From Anaerohalosphaeraceae bacterium (GTDB taxonomy: Bacteria > Planctomycetota > Phycisphaerae > Sedimentisphaerales > UBA12454), in assembly GCA_021108375.1 (NCBI GenBank), contig JAIORA010000015.1:1-64000 (forward strand): a stretch of 64,000 nucleotides of DNA. Reading direction: 5' to 3'. Positions within the stretch are counted from its first letter, which is position 1; each line of letters begins with the position of its first letter. A program made the position numbers and the translations under genes. The notes beneath the pieces are model-generated. The model was not told where the DNA came from and did not search any database. It saw nothing but the letters and a program-made list of their open reading frames with translations. This document shows positions 16,277 through 24,499 of this stretch, in pieces.

Positions 16277-17092
16277 ATGGCTGATAAAATAGGGTTCATC
16301 GGCGCAGGTAATATGACGGAAGCAATCATAAAAAGTGTGATAAACGCAAAAGTTTTTGCTCCCAGCGATATTTTCATAAGCGATATAAATTCAGAAAGGC
16401 TCAACCTGCTAAGCAAAAACTACGGATTGAGCATGTCAGCGGACAACTGCAAACTCTCAGAGGCGAGCGATATAATCGTTTTGAGCGTTAAGCCACAGAA
16501 TATGAGCAAGGTTCTTGATGAAATAAAACCTTCTGTCCGGCAAAACAGTCTCGTAATTTCAATCGCTGCCGGGGTAACTATTAAAAAAATTGCTGAAACG
16601 CTCGGCGATTTAGCAATCGTGCGGGTTATGCCGAACACCCCTGCCTTTATAGGCGAAGGGGCAGCGGGAATTTACGCAAATAAAAAGGCAGAGGCGAAAA
16701 TTAACGATGTATCGAATATATTCTCGGCTCTGGGCGAAGTTGTTGTTGTCAAAAGCGAAGGCCTCATAGACGCGGTAACCGCTGTCAGCGGTTCCGGGCC
16801 GGCATACTTCTTTTTGCTGGCAGAAGAAATGATAAAGGCCGCGATGGAACTCGGCCTTAACGAAAAAACCGCAAAACAGCTCGTTCTGCAGACCGCAAAG
16901 GGAGCAGCCCTGCTAGCAGAGGCGGCTGGCAAAGCAGGACAAAACCTACAACAACTTCGGCAGAATGTAACTTCTCCGGGTGGGACGACCGCGGCGGCAA
17001 TCGAAACTTTTGAACAAAACGGATTTGCGAGAATAGTTTCAGACGCTGTGAAAGCCGCCGCAAAACGAAGCAAAGAACTCTCCGGCAGCTAA
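16277..17092 (+). CDS. proC: Pyrroline-5-carboxylate reductase
   Basis: A 271-residue enzyme catalysing the last step of proline synthesis, the NAD(P)H-dependent reduction of pyrroline-5-carboxylate. The N-terminal Rossmann motif is IGFIGAGNMTEAII, followed by VLSVKPQNM (about residues 72-80) and VRVMPNTPAFIGEGA. The dimerisation/substrate region VSGSGPAYFFLLAEEMI (about 175-191) and LRQNVTSPGGTTAAAI (about 230-245) match the family signature. Length is normal. It lies between the sigma factor and ferredoxin genes and is probably transcribed on its own. Confidence 0.96.
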   Translation: MADKIGFIGAGNMTEAIIKSVINAKVFAPSDIFISDINSERLNLLSKNYGLSMSADNCKLSEASDIIVLSVKPQNMSKVLDEIKPSVRQNSLVISIAAGVTIKKIAETLGDLAIVRVMPNTPAFIGEGAAGIYANKKAEAKINDVSNIFSALGEVVVVKSEGLIDAVTAVSGSGPAYFFLLAEEMIKAAMELGLNEKTAKQLVLQTAKGAALLAEAAGKAGQNLQQLRQNVTSPGGTTAAAIETFEQNGFARIVSDAVKAAAKRSKELSGS

Positions 17093-17100
17093 CCTCGGCT

Positions 17101-17283
17101 CTACTCAATTATGATGGACTCTACCGGACATTCGTCGGCGGCCTGCTGGGCGGAATCCTCAAATTGGGGAGGGACAATTTCGCCTATTACCTCGGCGATA
17201 GTCTGGCCCATCTGGAATAATTGCGGACAGGTCTCAATGCAAAGACCGCAGGCAGTGCAGCTATCTTCAATTCTTACCTTCAT
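17101..17283 (-). CDS. Single-cluster [4Fe-4S] ferredoxin
   Basis: A 60-residue ferredoxin of the monocluster type. The ligands are in CTACGLCIETCPQLF (residues 9-20) and the final Cys is in DECPVESI near residue 52. The rest is acidic, as usual for these electron carriers. It lies on the same strand just downstream of the SRP RNA gene and overlaps nothing; proC converges with a gap of 8 bases. Redox partners are not indicated by the context. Confidence 0.9.
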   Translation of the reverse strand: MKVRIEDSCTACGLCIETCPQLFQMGQTIAEVIGEIVPPQFEDSAQQAADECPVESIIIE

Positions 17284-17304
17284 AGCCTTTTCTCCTAAAT
17301 ACTA

Positions 17305-17320
17305 AAGGAACCTCTAAAAA
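17305..17320. repeat. Solitary end of the 161-bp fold-back element beside the SRP RNA gene
   Basis: The plus-strand string GGAACCTCTAAAAAT (17308-17322) is identical over 15 bases to the terminal repeat of the elements at 22892-23052 and 36226-36386. Nothing else of the element is present, and the string runs directly into the 3' boundary of the SRP RNA gene. Confidence 0.5.
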
Positions 17321-17321
17321 T

Positions 17322-17415
17322 GGTCGGGTTTACCAAGCACAGTCGACAAGTCGCTTATGGCTGCTCGGTTCCCCGCCTGACCAGGTTCGCGGAGCCAACT
17401 TGACTGGGCCCGACC
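17322..17415 (-). ncRNA. ffs: Signal recognition particle RNA (small bacterial 4.5S type)
   Basis: Reading the minus strand, about 94 bases fold into one long hairpin closed by GGTCGGGC / ACCCGACC. The apical domain contains the invariant Ffh-binding segments: ACCTGGTCAGG on the 5' side, then a GGAA-type tetraloop (GGGGAACC in place of the common CCGGAAGG) and GAGCAGCC on the 3' side. This is the small Gram-negative form without an Alu domain. The gene is divergent from dnaX, a frequent neighbour of ffs. The length and symmetric internal loop match the family. Confidence 0.9.
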
Positions 17416-17522
17416 ATAAAACAGTATAACAAATTGAGGATTGTTTGCCAGAAAAACATTTTAAATTAACCTGTCATAGAGTAATATCTAAGAAAGCAAA
17501 TTTAACGTAATATGGAGATATA

Positions 17523-19184
17523 ATGGCCTATACAGTTCTGGCAAGAAGGTACCGCTCGCAGAGGTTTGACGATGTTGTGGGGCAGGCCAGCGTTGCCCAG
17601 ACCCTGAAAAACGCGATAAAGACAAACCACGTCGCGCACGCATATCTGTTTTCGGGTACGCGAGGCGTGGGCAAAACCACGATGGCCCGGATTTTAGCGA
17701 AATCGCTCAACTGTCTATCCGCTGACGAGCCGACCACCGAGCCTTGCCTTGAATGCGACAGTTGCAAAGCGATAAACTCCGGCGACGACATTGATGTTAT
17801 CGAAATTGACGGAGCATCCAACAGGGGCATCGACAATATTCGGGAACTGCGACAGAACGCCATCTATCGGCCAGCAAGAGCGAGATTCAAAATCTATATC
17901 ATCGACGAAGTGCATATGCTCACAAACGAATCGTTTAACGCACTATTGAAAATTCTTGAAGAGCCGCCCAGTCACGTTAAATTCATATTCGCCACGACCG
18001 AGCCTAACAAGGTTCTGGCAACCATCCAGTCCCGATGTCAGCGATTCGATTTTTCGAATATCAGCAGTGGCGACATTATCGGTCAGCTCAAAAAAATACT
18101 CAAAGAAGAAAAAATGAAATTCGAGGACGACCTTCTCATAGCTCTGGCAAGGCTGGCCAACGGCTCTATGCGGGATGGGCTGAGCCTGCTGGACCAGCTA
18201 ATAAGCGTCGGGGCGGAAACGCTGAAAGTCGATATGCTCGAAACCTTTCTCGGCCAGCCTAGCAGGGAAAAAATTTATGAACTGCTCGAAACCATCGCCC
18301 AGGCAGATGCTGGCCGAACGCTTGAAACGGTAAGCAATCTCATCGATTCAGGACTTGGCTGCGTACAGATAATTGATTCGCTAACCGAAGCTATCAGGGA
18401 CACTATGGTTCTTAAAGCTGCCGGAGCAAAAAGCTCGCTGGTGATTCTTACCGATGCCGAAAGGAATCGGCTCGGCAGCTTGTGCGAATACTTTGATACG
18501 CCGGGACTGATTTACAGCGTTTCGCTGTTGGAAAAACTCCGCTGGCCAATAAAGAACAGCGACAATCCGCGAACCCTCCTGGAAGCATCGGTGTTGAGAC
18601 TGGCACTGAGTGAACAATTTATGGGGCTTGATGAATTGCTGAAGCAGCTTGGCAGAGGCGGAGGGGGCCAGACCCAAACATTAAAAAAAAACATAACTCC
18701 GCTGGCAGCAACCCATAAAGCACCTCCAGCAACGGCTGAAAAACCTGTTCCGGCTGAGCCGCAAGTCGCCGTGGTATCGGCAGATACGACAATAGAGCAA
18801 TTGCAGCAAAAATGGGACGGAATACTAACTTCCTGCAGGAATGACCAAAACTCTCGCATAGTGGATATGCTCAAAAAAGCGACACCGGTAGATTTTACCA
18901 GCAGCAGGATTGTGCTGAGCTTTAAGGCAGCGGATGATTTCACGAAAAAACTATGCGAAAATAATGGCCGGGCCGAGGCTATCTGCCAGCTACTGAGCGG
19001 TGCTTTCGGCAAAAAAATAGATGTTGTGTTTGAAACCGAGACCGGCGAAAAGCCAGCGGCGATGCGGCCGAGAGGAGCTAAGGTCGGCCAGAAAACAATC
19101 GATGAGGCAACCAATAACCCGGCGGTAAAGAGTCTGCTGATGGAACTTGATGCCAGTATTATTGATGTGAGCGAAGGACAATAA
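17523..19184 (+). CDS. dnaX: DNA polymerase III subunit gamma/tau
   Basis: A 553-residue clamp-loader subunit. The N-terminal AAA+ module has Walker A GTRGVGKTT (about residues 41-49), a zinc module with Cys residues around CLECDSC, Walker B IIDEVHML and sensor-1/SRC region TIQSRCQRFDF. Domain III and a linker rich in Ala and Pro follow (about 365-430), then a short C-terminal domain. It loads the sliding clamp onto primed DNA. The C-terminal extension is shorter than the E. coli tau. recR follows on the same strand after 80 bases; the ybaB gene usually found between them is missing. Confidence 0.96.
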   Translation: MAYTVLARRYRSQRFDDVVGQASVAQTLKNAIKTNHVAHAYLFSGTRGVGKTTMARILAKSLNCLSADEPTTEPCLECDSCKAINSGDDIDVIEIDGASNRGIDNIRELRQNAIYRPARARFKIYIIDEVHMLTNESFNALLKILEEPPSHVKFIFATTEPNKVLATIQSRCQRFDFSNISSGDIIGQLKKILKEEKMKFEDDLLIALARLANGSMRDGLSLLDQLISVGAETLKVDMLETFLGQPSREKIYELLETIAQADAGRTLETVSNLIDSGLGCVQIIDSLTEAIRDTMVLKAAGAKSSLVILTDAERNRLGSLCEYFDTPGLIYSVSLLEKLRWPIKNSDNPRTLLEASVLRLALSEQFMGLDELLKQLGRGGGGQTQTLKKNITPLAATHKAPPATAEKPVPAEPQVAVVSADTTIEQLQQKWDGILTSCRNDQNSRIVDMLKKATPVDFTSSRIVLSFKAADDFTKKLCENNGRAEAICQLLSGAFGKKIDVVFETETGEKPAAMRPRGAKVGQKTIDEATNNPAVKSLLMELDASIIDVSEGQ

Positions 19185-19264
19185 TGCACATCGCGAACGC
19201 ATAACTTAAAAACGAACCAAAGATTGCTAAAAAAGCTATCGCATTAACCAATCGGAATTGCAAA

Positions 19265-19873
19265 ATGACAAATTTGGCATATACACAAAGCCTTAACAAG
19301 TTGATTGAAGAGTTCGGCAGGTTGCCAGGCATGGGCCCTAAGACGGCAGAGCGTCTGGCGTTTCATATTCTAAAAACATCTGGAGCCGAAGCGATGGCTC
19401 TGTCGGAGGCGATAGCAAGCGTCAAACAGAACATAACGTATTGCAGAACCTGCTTCAATCTTTCAGAATCAAATACTTGCCAGATATGCCAGGACACCAA
19501 GCGAGATAAATCGATTATATGCGTTGTCGAAAAACCCAGAGACGTAATTTCGCTGGAAAAGACAGGGCTATGCAAATGGGTTTATCATATTCTCGGCGGC
19601 CATATCGCACCGCTGGAGGGAATCGAGCCGGAAGATTTGACCATTGATAAACTCCTCGAGCGAATCGAGACCGGCGAAATAAAAGAAGTGATTATGGCCA
19701 CAAACCCGACCGTCGAAGGCGATGGAACGGCACTTTATATCAGTTCACTAATCAAATCATCGTCCGTCAAAATTACCAGGCTCGCAAGGGGTCTGCCGGG
19801 GGGCAGCCAGATAGAATATGCCAGCGGCACAATACTCACCGATGCTATCCTGGGACGAAGCGAGATAGAATAA
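19265..19873 (+). CDS. recR: Recombination mediator RecR
   Basis: A 202-residue protein of the RecFOR pathway. It has the helix-hairpin-helix LIEEFGRLPGMGPKTAERLA near the N-terminus, a C4 zinc finger (CRTCFNLSESNTCQIC, about residues 58-73) and a Toprim domain starting IICVVEKPRDVISLE. The C-terminus has the Walker-like LARGLPGGSQIEYA. All landmarks and the length are standard. It is in the dnaX-recR order conserved in many bacteria. Confidence 0.96.
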   Translation: MTNLAYTQSLNKLIEEFGRLPGMGPKTAERLAFHILKTSGAEAMALSEAIASVKQNITYCRTCFNLSESNTCQICQDTKRDKSIICVVEKPRDVISLEKTGLCKWVYHILGGHIAPLEGIEPEDLTIDKLLERIETGEIKEVIMATNPTVEGDGTALYISSLIKSSSVKITRLARGLPGGSQIEYASGTILTDAILGRSEIE

Positions 19874-20062
19874 CTATTGCGTTGCGTAGAGTCCACGGGG
19901 CGAGACTTGCTGGCAAATATCCTCCACAAAAAACCTTTTTTTTGCTTTTTTAACCGGTTTTCTTGATTTCCAAGCCGACTTTTGCTAAAATAGCACAAAA
20001 CTGGAACAGGAATTGCTCATAAACTGCAATTCTCTAAATCATAACGGTAAAGGTTGTTGCGG

Positions 20063-21526
20063 ATGAAGCTCAGTATGACAGGACAAATGCGGATGGAACA
20101 GCGAATGAAGCTCGCTCCGCGTATGATTCAGTCGATGGAAATTTTGCAGTTGCCGGCAATGGCGCTTCTGGAAAAAATAGAGGCCGAGCTTAACAGCAAT
20201 CCCGTTCTTGAAGTCGAAAACGACCAGACCGAGGCGGAAACTAACAGCGATGAAAAAGGTGAAGTATCCGAACTGGACACTCCTGCCGAGACTACTGAAA
20301 CAACTGAAGATTTTGAAGACATAAGTCCGCCCGGCGACACATACGACGATTATGTCTATCGAAATGATATTGCCAACTCGCGGCGATACGACAGCAGCGA
20401 GCCGGACAAAAAACTTGAAGCGATGAATAACACCGCAGATGCAGGGCTAAGCCTTCACGAATATCTCAGTCAGCAGTGGCGGCTTGTCGAGGCAGATGAA
20501 AAAGTAAAAACCGCAGGCCAGAGCATCATCGACTACATAGACGAAAAGGGCTATCTGAAAGTTCAGCCGCAGCAGCTTTACAGCAAAGACAGAGACGATT
20601 TTGAGCTTGCCGATATTGAAAAAGCTCTCAAACTGGTTCAGGAGCTCGAACCTGCCGGAGTCGGGGCCAAAGATGTGCGGCAGTGCCTTGCAATTCAAAT
20701 GGCACAAATGCCGGAAGATATGAGTTTTGAAATTGAACTTGTCGATAAGCATATGGAAAAATTGCTGGAAAACAAACTTCCGGAAATTGCCAAAAAGATG
20801 AACACCTCTCTCAAAAGAATCAGCCAGGCTATACAGAAAATGCGAGTCCTTGACACCTCGCCGGGCCTGCAGATAAGCAAAATTCAGAACCATCCGATTC
20901 GGCCTGACGTTATCGTTGAGCCGAAAGATGACGAATCCGGCTATAGCGTTTATCTTGCTGAGACTTCCCTGCCGAACCTGAGGGTTAATCAGTTTTACGC
21001 TGACATTTCCAAAGACAAAAAAATCGATACCAAAACCAGACATTTCCTCAAGGATAACATTCGTTCTGCTCAATGGCTGATGGACGCGATAGAACAAAGA
21101 AAGAACACGCTGCTGCGAGTAAGCCGGGCGGTAGTAAACAGGCAGGCGGAATTTTTTGATAAAGGCCAAAAAGCTCTAAAGCCTCTGCCGATGTCCGTAA
21201 TAGCCGATGAGGTTGGCGTACACGTTGCGACAGTTTCGCGGGCGGTAGCGGGCAAATATATACAATCGCCGCAAGGGATTTCGCCATTGCGAGACCTTTT
21301 TAGTGGAGGTATGGACACCAACGATGGCCAGAGCGAAAGCTTTGAGGCTATTCGAGCAAAAATGCAGCAGATTATCGATAGCGAAAATAAATTAAAGCCG
21401 CTTAGCGATGATGCAATCCGCAAATTACTTGAAGATACCGGCATAAACAATATCGCAAGAAGGACAGTCGCCAAGTACCGCAAGATAATGAATATACCGA
21501 CAGCACGTTTCAGAAAACGCTACTGA
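20063..21526 (+). CDS. rpoN: RNA polymerase sigma-54 factor
   Basis: A 487-residue sigma-54. Region I, which binds the activator, is at the N-terminus (QRMKLAPRMIQSMEILQLPA). An acidic region II follows (about 50-110). The core-binding domain has LVQELEPAGVGAKDVRQCL. The HTH that reads the -12 element contains PLPMSVIADEVGVHVATVSR. The RpoN box near the C-terminus reads ARRTVAKYRK. The start is taken at ATG 20063, 9 bases after AAAGG; a TTG at 20054 is also in frame. It implies enhancer-dependent promoters in this genome, though none was convincing in this window. Confidence 0.95.
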   Translation: MKLSMTGQMRMEQRMKLAPRMIQSMEILQLPAMALLEKIEAELNSNPVLEVENDQTEAETNSDEKGEVSELDTPAETTETTEDFEDISPPGDTYDDYVYRNDIANSRRYDSSEPDKKLEAMNNTADAGLSLHEYLSQQWRLVEADEKVKTAGQSIIDYIDEKGYLKVQPQQLYSKDRDDFELADIEKALKLVQELEPAGVGAKDVRQCLAIQMAQMPEDMSFEIELVDKHMEKLLENKLPEIAKKMNTSLKRISQAIQKMRVLDTSPGLQISKIQNHPIRPDVIVEPKDDESGYSVYLAETSLPNLRVNQFYADISKDKKIDTKTRHFLKDNIRSAQWLMDAIEQRKNTLLRVSRAVVNRQAEFFDKGQKALKPLPMSVIADEVGVHVATVSRAVAGKYIQSPQGISPLRDLFSGGMDTNDGQSESFEAIRAKMQQIIDSENKLKPLSDDAIRKLLEDTGINNIARRTVAKYRKIMNIPTARFRKRY

Positions 21527-21534
21527 AAAAGCCG

Positions 21535-22221
21535 CTACAAAATCGACTGCGGGTCTTCGAGCATTTTCACAACAGCAGAGAGAAACTTCGCGGCGTAATC
21601 GCCATTGACAATTCTGTGGTCAGCGGCAAGACAAAACTCAACCTGTTTTATCATCGCGAATCCATCATCTGCCGGGACGGGGACATTCAGTATTTTCCCA
21701 ACCGACAAAATTGAAGCCTGTCCTGGCGATGGTATGGCGAGGAAAGATTCTGTTCCAAACATTCCAAGTGCCGTCAGCGTTATACAGGCACCATTGAGGT
21801 CATCAAGGGTTAGCTTGCCGAGCTTTGCCTTGTCAGCCAATGCGGTGCTTTGGGCCGCAATTTCAGTTATTGGCTTTTCGTTGGCGCATTTTATTACCGG
21901 CACGACAAGGCCAGCAGGCGAAGCAACCGCAAGACCGATATTTATTTCATCGGCAATTTGAATATAGTCGCCTTTAAAGTCCCCTGCCATCAACGGAAAC
22001 TGCTCTACCGCCATCGCCATAGATTTGATATAAAAATCATTTGTCGAAACTCGCGTGCCGAGTTCTTTGCTCAGGGGCCTGCGGTTTTTTGTTATCCAGG
22101 TAATATCAGCTTTTGCGCGAAGATAAAAACAGGGCTTGGTTTGTTTGGACTCAAGCATCCGCCTGCCGATAAGTTTTTGGATTTTAGTGAGTTTGATTTT
22201 TTTTTGGTCAGTAACGGCCAT
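21535..22221 (-). CDS. Lipoyl-less 2-oxoacid dehydrogenase E2-type acyltransferase domain
   Basis: A 228-residue protein consisting only of the catalytic core of dihydrolipoamide acyltransferase (CAT fold). Family segments are KLTKIQKLIGRRMLES, INIGLAVASPAGLVVPVIK, FGTESFLAIPSPGQASILS and the active-site block ADHRIVNGDYAAKFL. There is no N-terminal lipoyl domain and no E1/E3-binding domain, and no dehydrogenase genes are adjacent. The catalytic His (about 202) is present, but the usual Asp of DHRxxDG is Asn (about 206). It may be an acyltransferase acting outside a classical complex, or it may be served in trans. It follows the TlpA-like gene by 8 bases. Confidence 0.82.
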   Translation of the reverse strand: MAVTDQKKIKLTKIQKLIGRRMLESKQTKPCFYLRAKADITWITKNRRPLSKELGTRVSTNDFYIKSMAMAVEQFPLMAGDFKGDYIQIADEINIGLAVASPAGLVVPVIKCANEKPITEIAAQSTALADKAKLGKLTLDDLNGACITLTALGMFGTESFLAIPSPGQASILSVGKILNVPVPADDGFAMIKQVEFCLAADHRIVNGDYAAKFLSAVVKMLEDPQSIL

Positions 22222-22229
22222 AAGAATCC

Positions 22230-22865
22230 TTACTCGGCAAGCAAAATAGATTTCATATCGCCCAGATATAATCTGCCTTCAGTGATGATTTTTACTGTAC
22301 CATCTGGATTAACAAAGAACGCTGTCGGGTAGCCTCTTAGCTGGTTAAGAAACTGAGGATAAGCACTCATTAAAGCAACCGTGTAATTCATATTCATCTT
22401 GCCGGCCATCTGCTGCACCGCAGCATCACTCTCGCCTGCGGATATAGCAATAATTGCCAAATTCTTCTCGCTCATTATGTTCCGCAATGCAATCAGGTGC
22501 GGCACTTCCTGCTTGCAGGGCAGGCACCAGGTTGCCCATAACACAACCATTATCTTTTTGCCTTTGTAGCTACTGAATTTATGGCTGTTGCCATCGAGGT
22601 CCCTGAATTTAAAATCCGGTATCTCTTTGCCATAAAGGTCTTTTAGAATTGGACCCCAACCATTAGACTTGGAAACTATTTCAGTAAGGGCATCCGAAAG
22701 ACTCAACGTCTCAGGGTCCTCTCTTTTGACATCAGGATTGCTCGGTATGACCGGCTTGTTTTCAGTTGGAGTCTTTTTACAGCCCGGCAAAGTAACCGTG
22801 CAAAAAACGAACATCGCCAGCAAAACCACTGAAACAAAAATTGATTTAGATTTATTAAAAACCAT
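22230..22865 (-). CDS. TlpA/ResA-like thioredoxin-fold lipoprotein
   Basis: A 211-residue periplasmic thiol-disulfide oxidoreductase. The N-terminus is a lipoprotein signal peptide ending LPGCKKTP, so the protein is anchored through a lipidated Cys. The thioredoxin domain carries the redox pair in WATWCLPCKQE (CxxC), the cis-Pro segment GYPTAFFVNPDG and a final GxY strand. Such proteins reduce apocytochromes or other exported thiols. Of three in-frame ATGs (22877, 22871, 22865), the third has GGAG 6 bases upstream and is preferred. It is followed immediately by the E2-like gene and preceded by the 161-bp fold-back element. Confidence 0.85.
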   Translation of the reverse strand: MVFNKSKSIFVSVVLLAMFVFCTVTLPGCKKTPTENKPVIPSNPDVKREDPETLSLSDALTEIVSKSNGWGPILKDLYGKEIPDFKFRDLDGNSHKFSSYKGKKIMVVLWATWCLPCKQEVPHLIALRNIMSEKNLAIIAISAGESDAAVQQMAGKMNMNYTVALMSAYPQFLNQLRGYPTAFFVNPDGTVKIITEGRLYLGDMKSILLAE

Positions 22866-22891
22866 AGCCATCTCCATAAGAATTAATTTTA

Positions 22892-23052
22892 GGGTAGCTC
22901 TAATAATTGCTTTTGAGCGACAAGTAGAAAATTTTTGTTGTCCGGCAAGAAAGACAAATCAGCTTGAGCCGTAGTTCAAGCGGCTTTTGTCTGACGCAGT
23001 CCGGCGGCAAAAAGGTTCGCTTGTTCGCCAAAATGAATTTTTAGAGGTTCCG
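22892..23052 (-). mobile_element. 161-bp fold-back MITE-like element, copy A
   Basis: About 93% identical (11 differences by hand alignment) to the reverse-oriented copy at 36226-36386. Its ends form imperfect terminal repeats (GGGTAGCTCTAATAATT against GGAACCTCTAAAAATT). It is flanked by TTTA on both sides (22888-22891 and 23053-23056). The right flank overlaps the stop codon of the GT39 gene, so the element sits exactly at its 3' end. The interior folds back through AGCGA / TCGCT, CCGG / CCGG and a central stem GCTTGAAC / GCTCAAGC around TACG. No open frame for a transposase. Confidence 0.8.
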
Positions 23053-23053
23053 T

Positions 23054-24499
23054 TTATTTTTTAAATATCGCTCTGCCGCTATCGAGACCTCTGTAAATAA
23101 CGGTAAAACCCTCTTGGTTTTCGAGCTTATCCATATAATCGCCGGTGGCAGAAATGTATCCGCCATTATTATATATCTCACGAATTTTCGCCAAATCCGC
23201 TTCAACTGGTACCGGCCTTTTGAAATAGTATATGAAAGAAGGGTTGGCTTTGCAATAAGCAGTTAGAATAGATTTTTCATCTTTTTTATTGATGATTTCC
23301 GATGTCTCCAAAGCAAAACTTTTTACCGCTGCATCGTGCGATATTGTTTTACCCTGCTTACCCAGCCATACTGTCCCGGCAATAGCGGTTGCAACCAACG
23401 CTACGGCATAAATGCAAAGAAAATTTCTGACAAAGATTTTAGTATATGCCTTTCTGATAAACAGCATATCATCGAGAATTACGCCTGTTAATATCGCCAT
23501 CGCCGGCATTGCCGCCAAAATATAATGCTGTCTTTTGCCGCCGCAAAGAGTCATTGCAACTACACTGACAACAAACCAGAGCCACAGATAGTACATCGGC
23601 TTTTGTTTTCTTTCCCAGACTCTGTAAAAAGGTGCCGCAATCGCGGCGGGTATAAAACCCGACCACGGAACAAACAAGGCAAACATCGCCCTGAAATAAT
23701 AATAGAATGGCTTGCCGCCGGAAGCATAATCGCCAGCGGCCCTGCCGAGAAACTCGGCCTTCCAGATTTCCAAAGCCTGCGGCGATTTCAACAGTACCGC
23801 AATAGGCCAAGGCAGAACGACAGCAAGAAAAATTATAACGCCCACTATCGGCAGCATAGATGGAATCTTTTTCCACTTGCGGAAAATGGCAATGTAAAAA
23901 AACAGCGGCGGCACGAGCAAAGGCAGAGGCGCAGGCCCCTTAGCCAGCATTGCCAAAGCAAAACTGAGCCAAAAAACCAGCATATAACAAATCTGTTCTT
24001 TGCGAGACTGAGTTTTGATTCCCGCAAAAAAACTCAGCATAGCTATCGTTACCAGTACGGCCAACGACATTTCCGGCCTGCCGGTATGGCTATATCTTAT
24101 ATAGCCGAGCGATGTTGACCAGATAATCGCTGAAATTACTGCTGCCGAAAGTCCGGCCCATTGCTTTACAAAAAATATGATGGCTATTGCCGATACCACC
24201 GCAAGAAACGCATTGGGCAGGCGAAGGCAAAATTCGTTTACGCCGCCTAAGACCTTCCCTGCTGCGGCAACGAACCAGTAATTAAGAGGAGTTTTTTGAA
24301 GTCTCAACTGGCTGTTAAAAATCGGCACAACCCATTCGCTGTTTTTGAGCATATTATCTGCGCTAACGCCAACATAAGCCTCGTGATTGCCAACAGGGGC
24401 AAGAGCAAGAAGAAAAAACGCGGCTACTATGGCAATTGCCGCCGTTGCGATAACCATTAGCCTTGGCGTTTTTTTGCTTGAAAGAATATTCGTTAACAT
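23054..24499 (-). CDS. GT39-family (ArnT/PMT-like) membrane glycosyltransferase
   Basis: A 481-residue integral membrane protein with about ten helices. The first periplasmic loop has the acidic catalytic region [14 protein letters not shown] and [14 protein letters not shown], typical of lipid-linked-sugar transferases of the ArnT/dolichyl-phosphate-mannose type. [15 protein letters not shown] is another shared block. The family transfers a sugar from a polyprenyl phosphate to lipid A or protein on the outer face of the inner membrane. A clear paralogue lies at 40690-42318. It overlaps thrC by 7 bases, and the fold-back element touches its stop codon. Confidence 0.88.
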   Translation of the reverse strand: MLTNILSSKKTPRLMVIATAAIAIVAAFFLLALAPVGNHEAYVGVSADNMLKNSEWVVPIFNSQLRLQKTPLNYWFVAAAGKVLGGVNEFCLRLPNAFLAVVSAIAIIFFVKQWAGLSAAVISAIIWSTSLGYIRYSHTGRPEMSLAVLVTIAMLSFFAGIKTQSRKEQICYMLVFWLSFALAMLAKGPAPLPLLVPPLFFYIAIFRKWKKIPSMLPIVGVIIFLAVVLPWPIAVLLKSPQALEIWKAEFLGRAAGDYASGGKPFYYYFRAMFALFVPWSGFIPAAIAAPFYRVWERKQKPMYYLWLWFVVSVVAMTLCGGKRQHYILAAMPAMAILTGVILDDMLFIRKAYTKIFVRNFLCIYAVALVATAIAGTVWLGKQGKTISHDAAVKSFALETSEIINKKDEKSILTAYCKANPSFIYYFKRPVPVEADLAKIREIYNNGGYISATGDYMDKLENQEGFTVIYRGLDSGRAIFKK

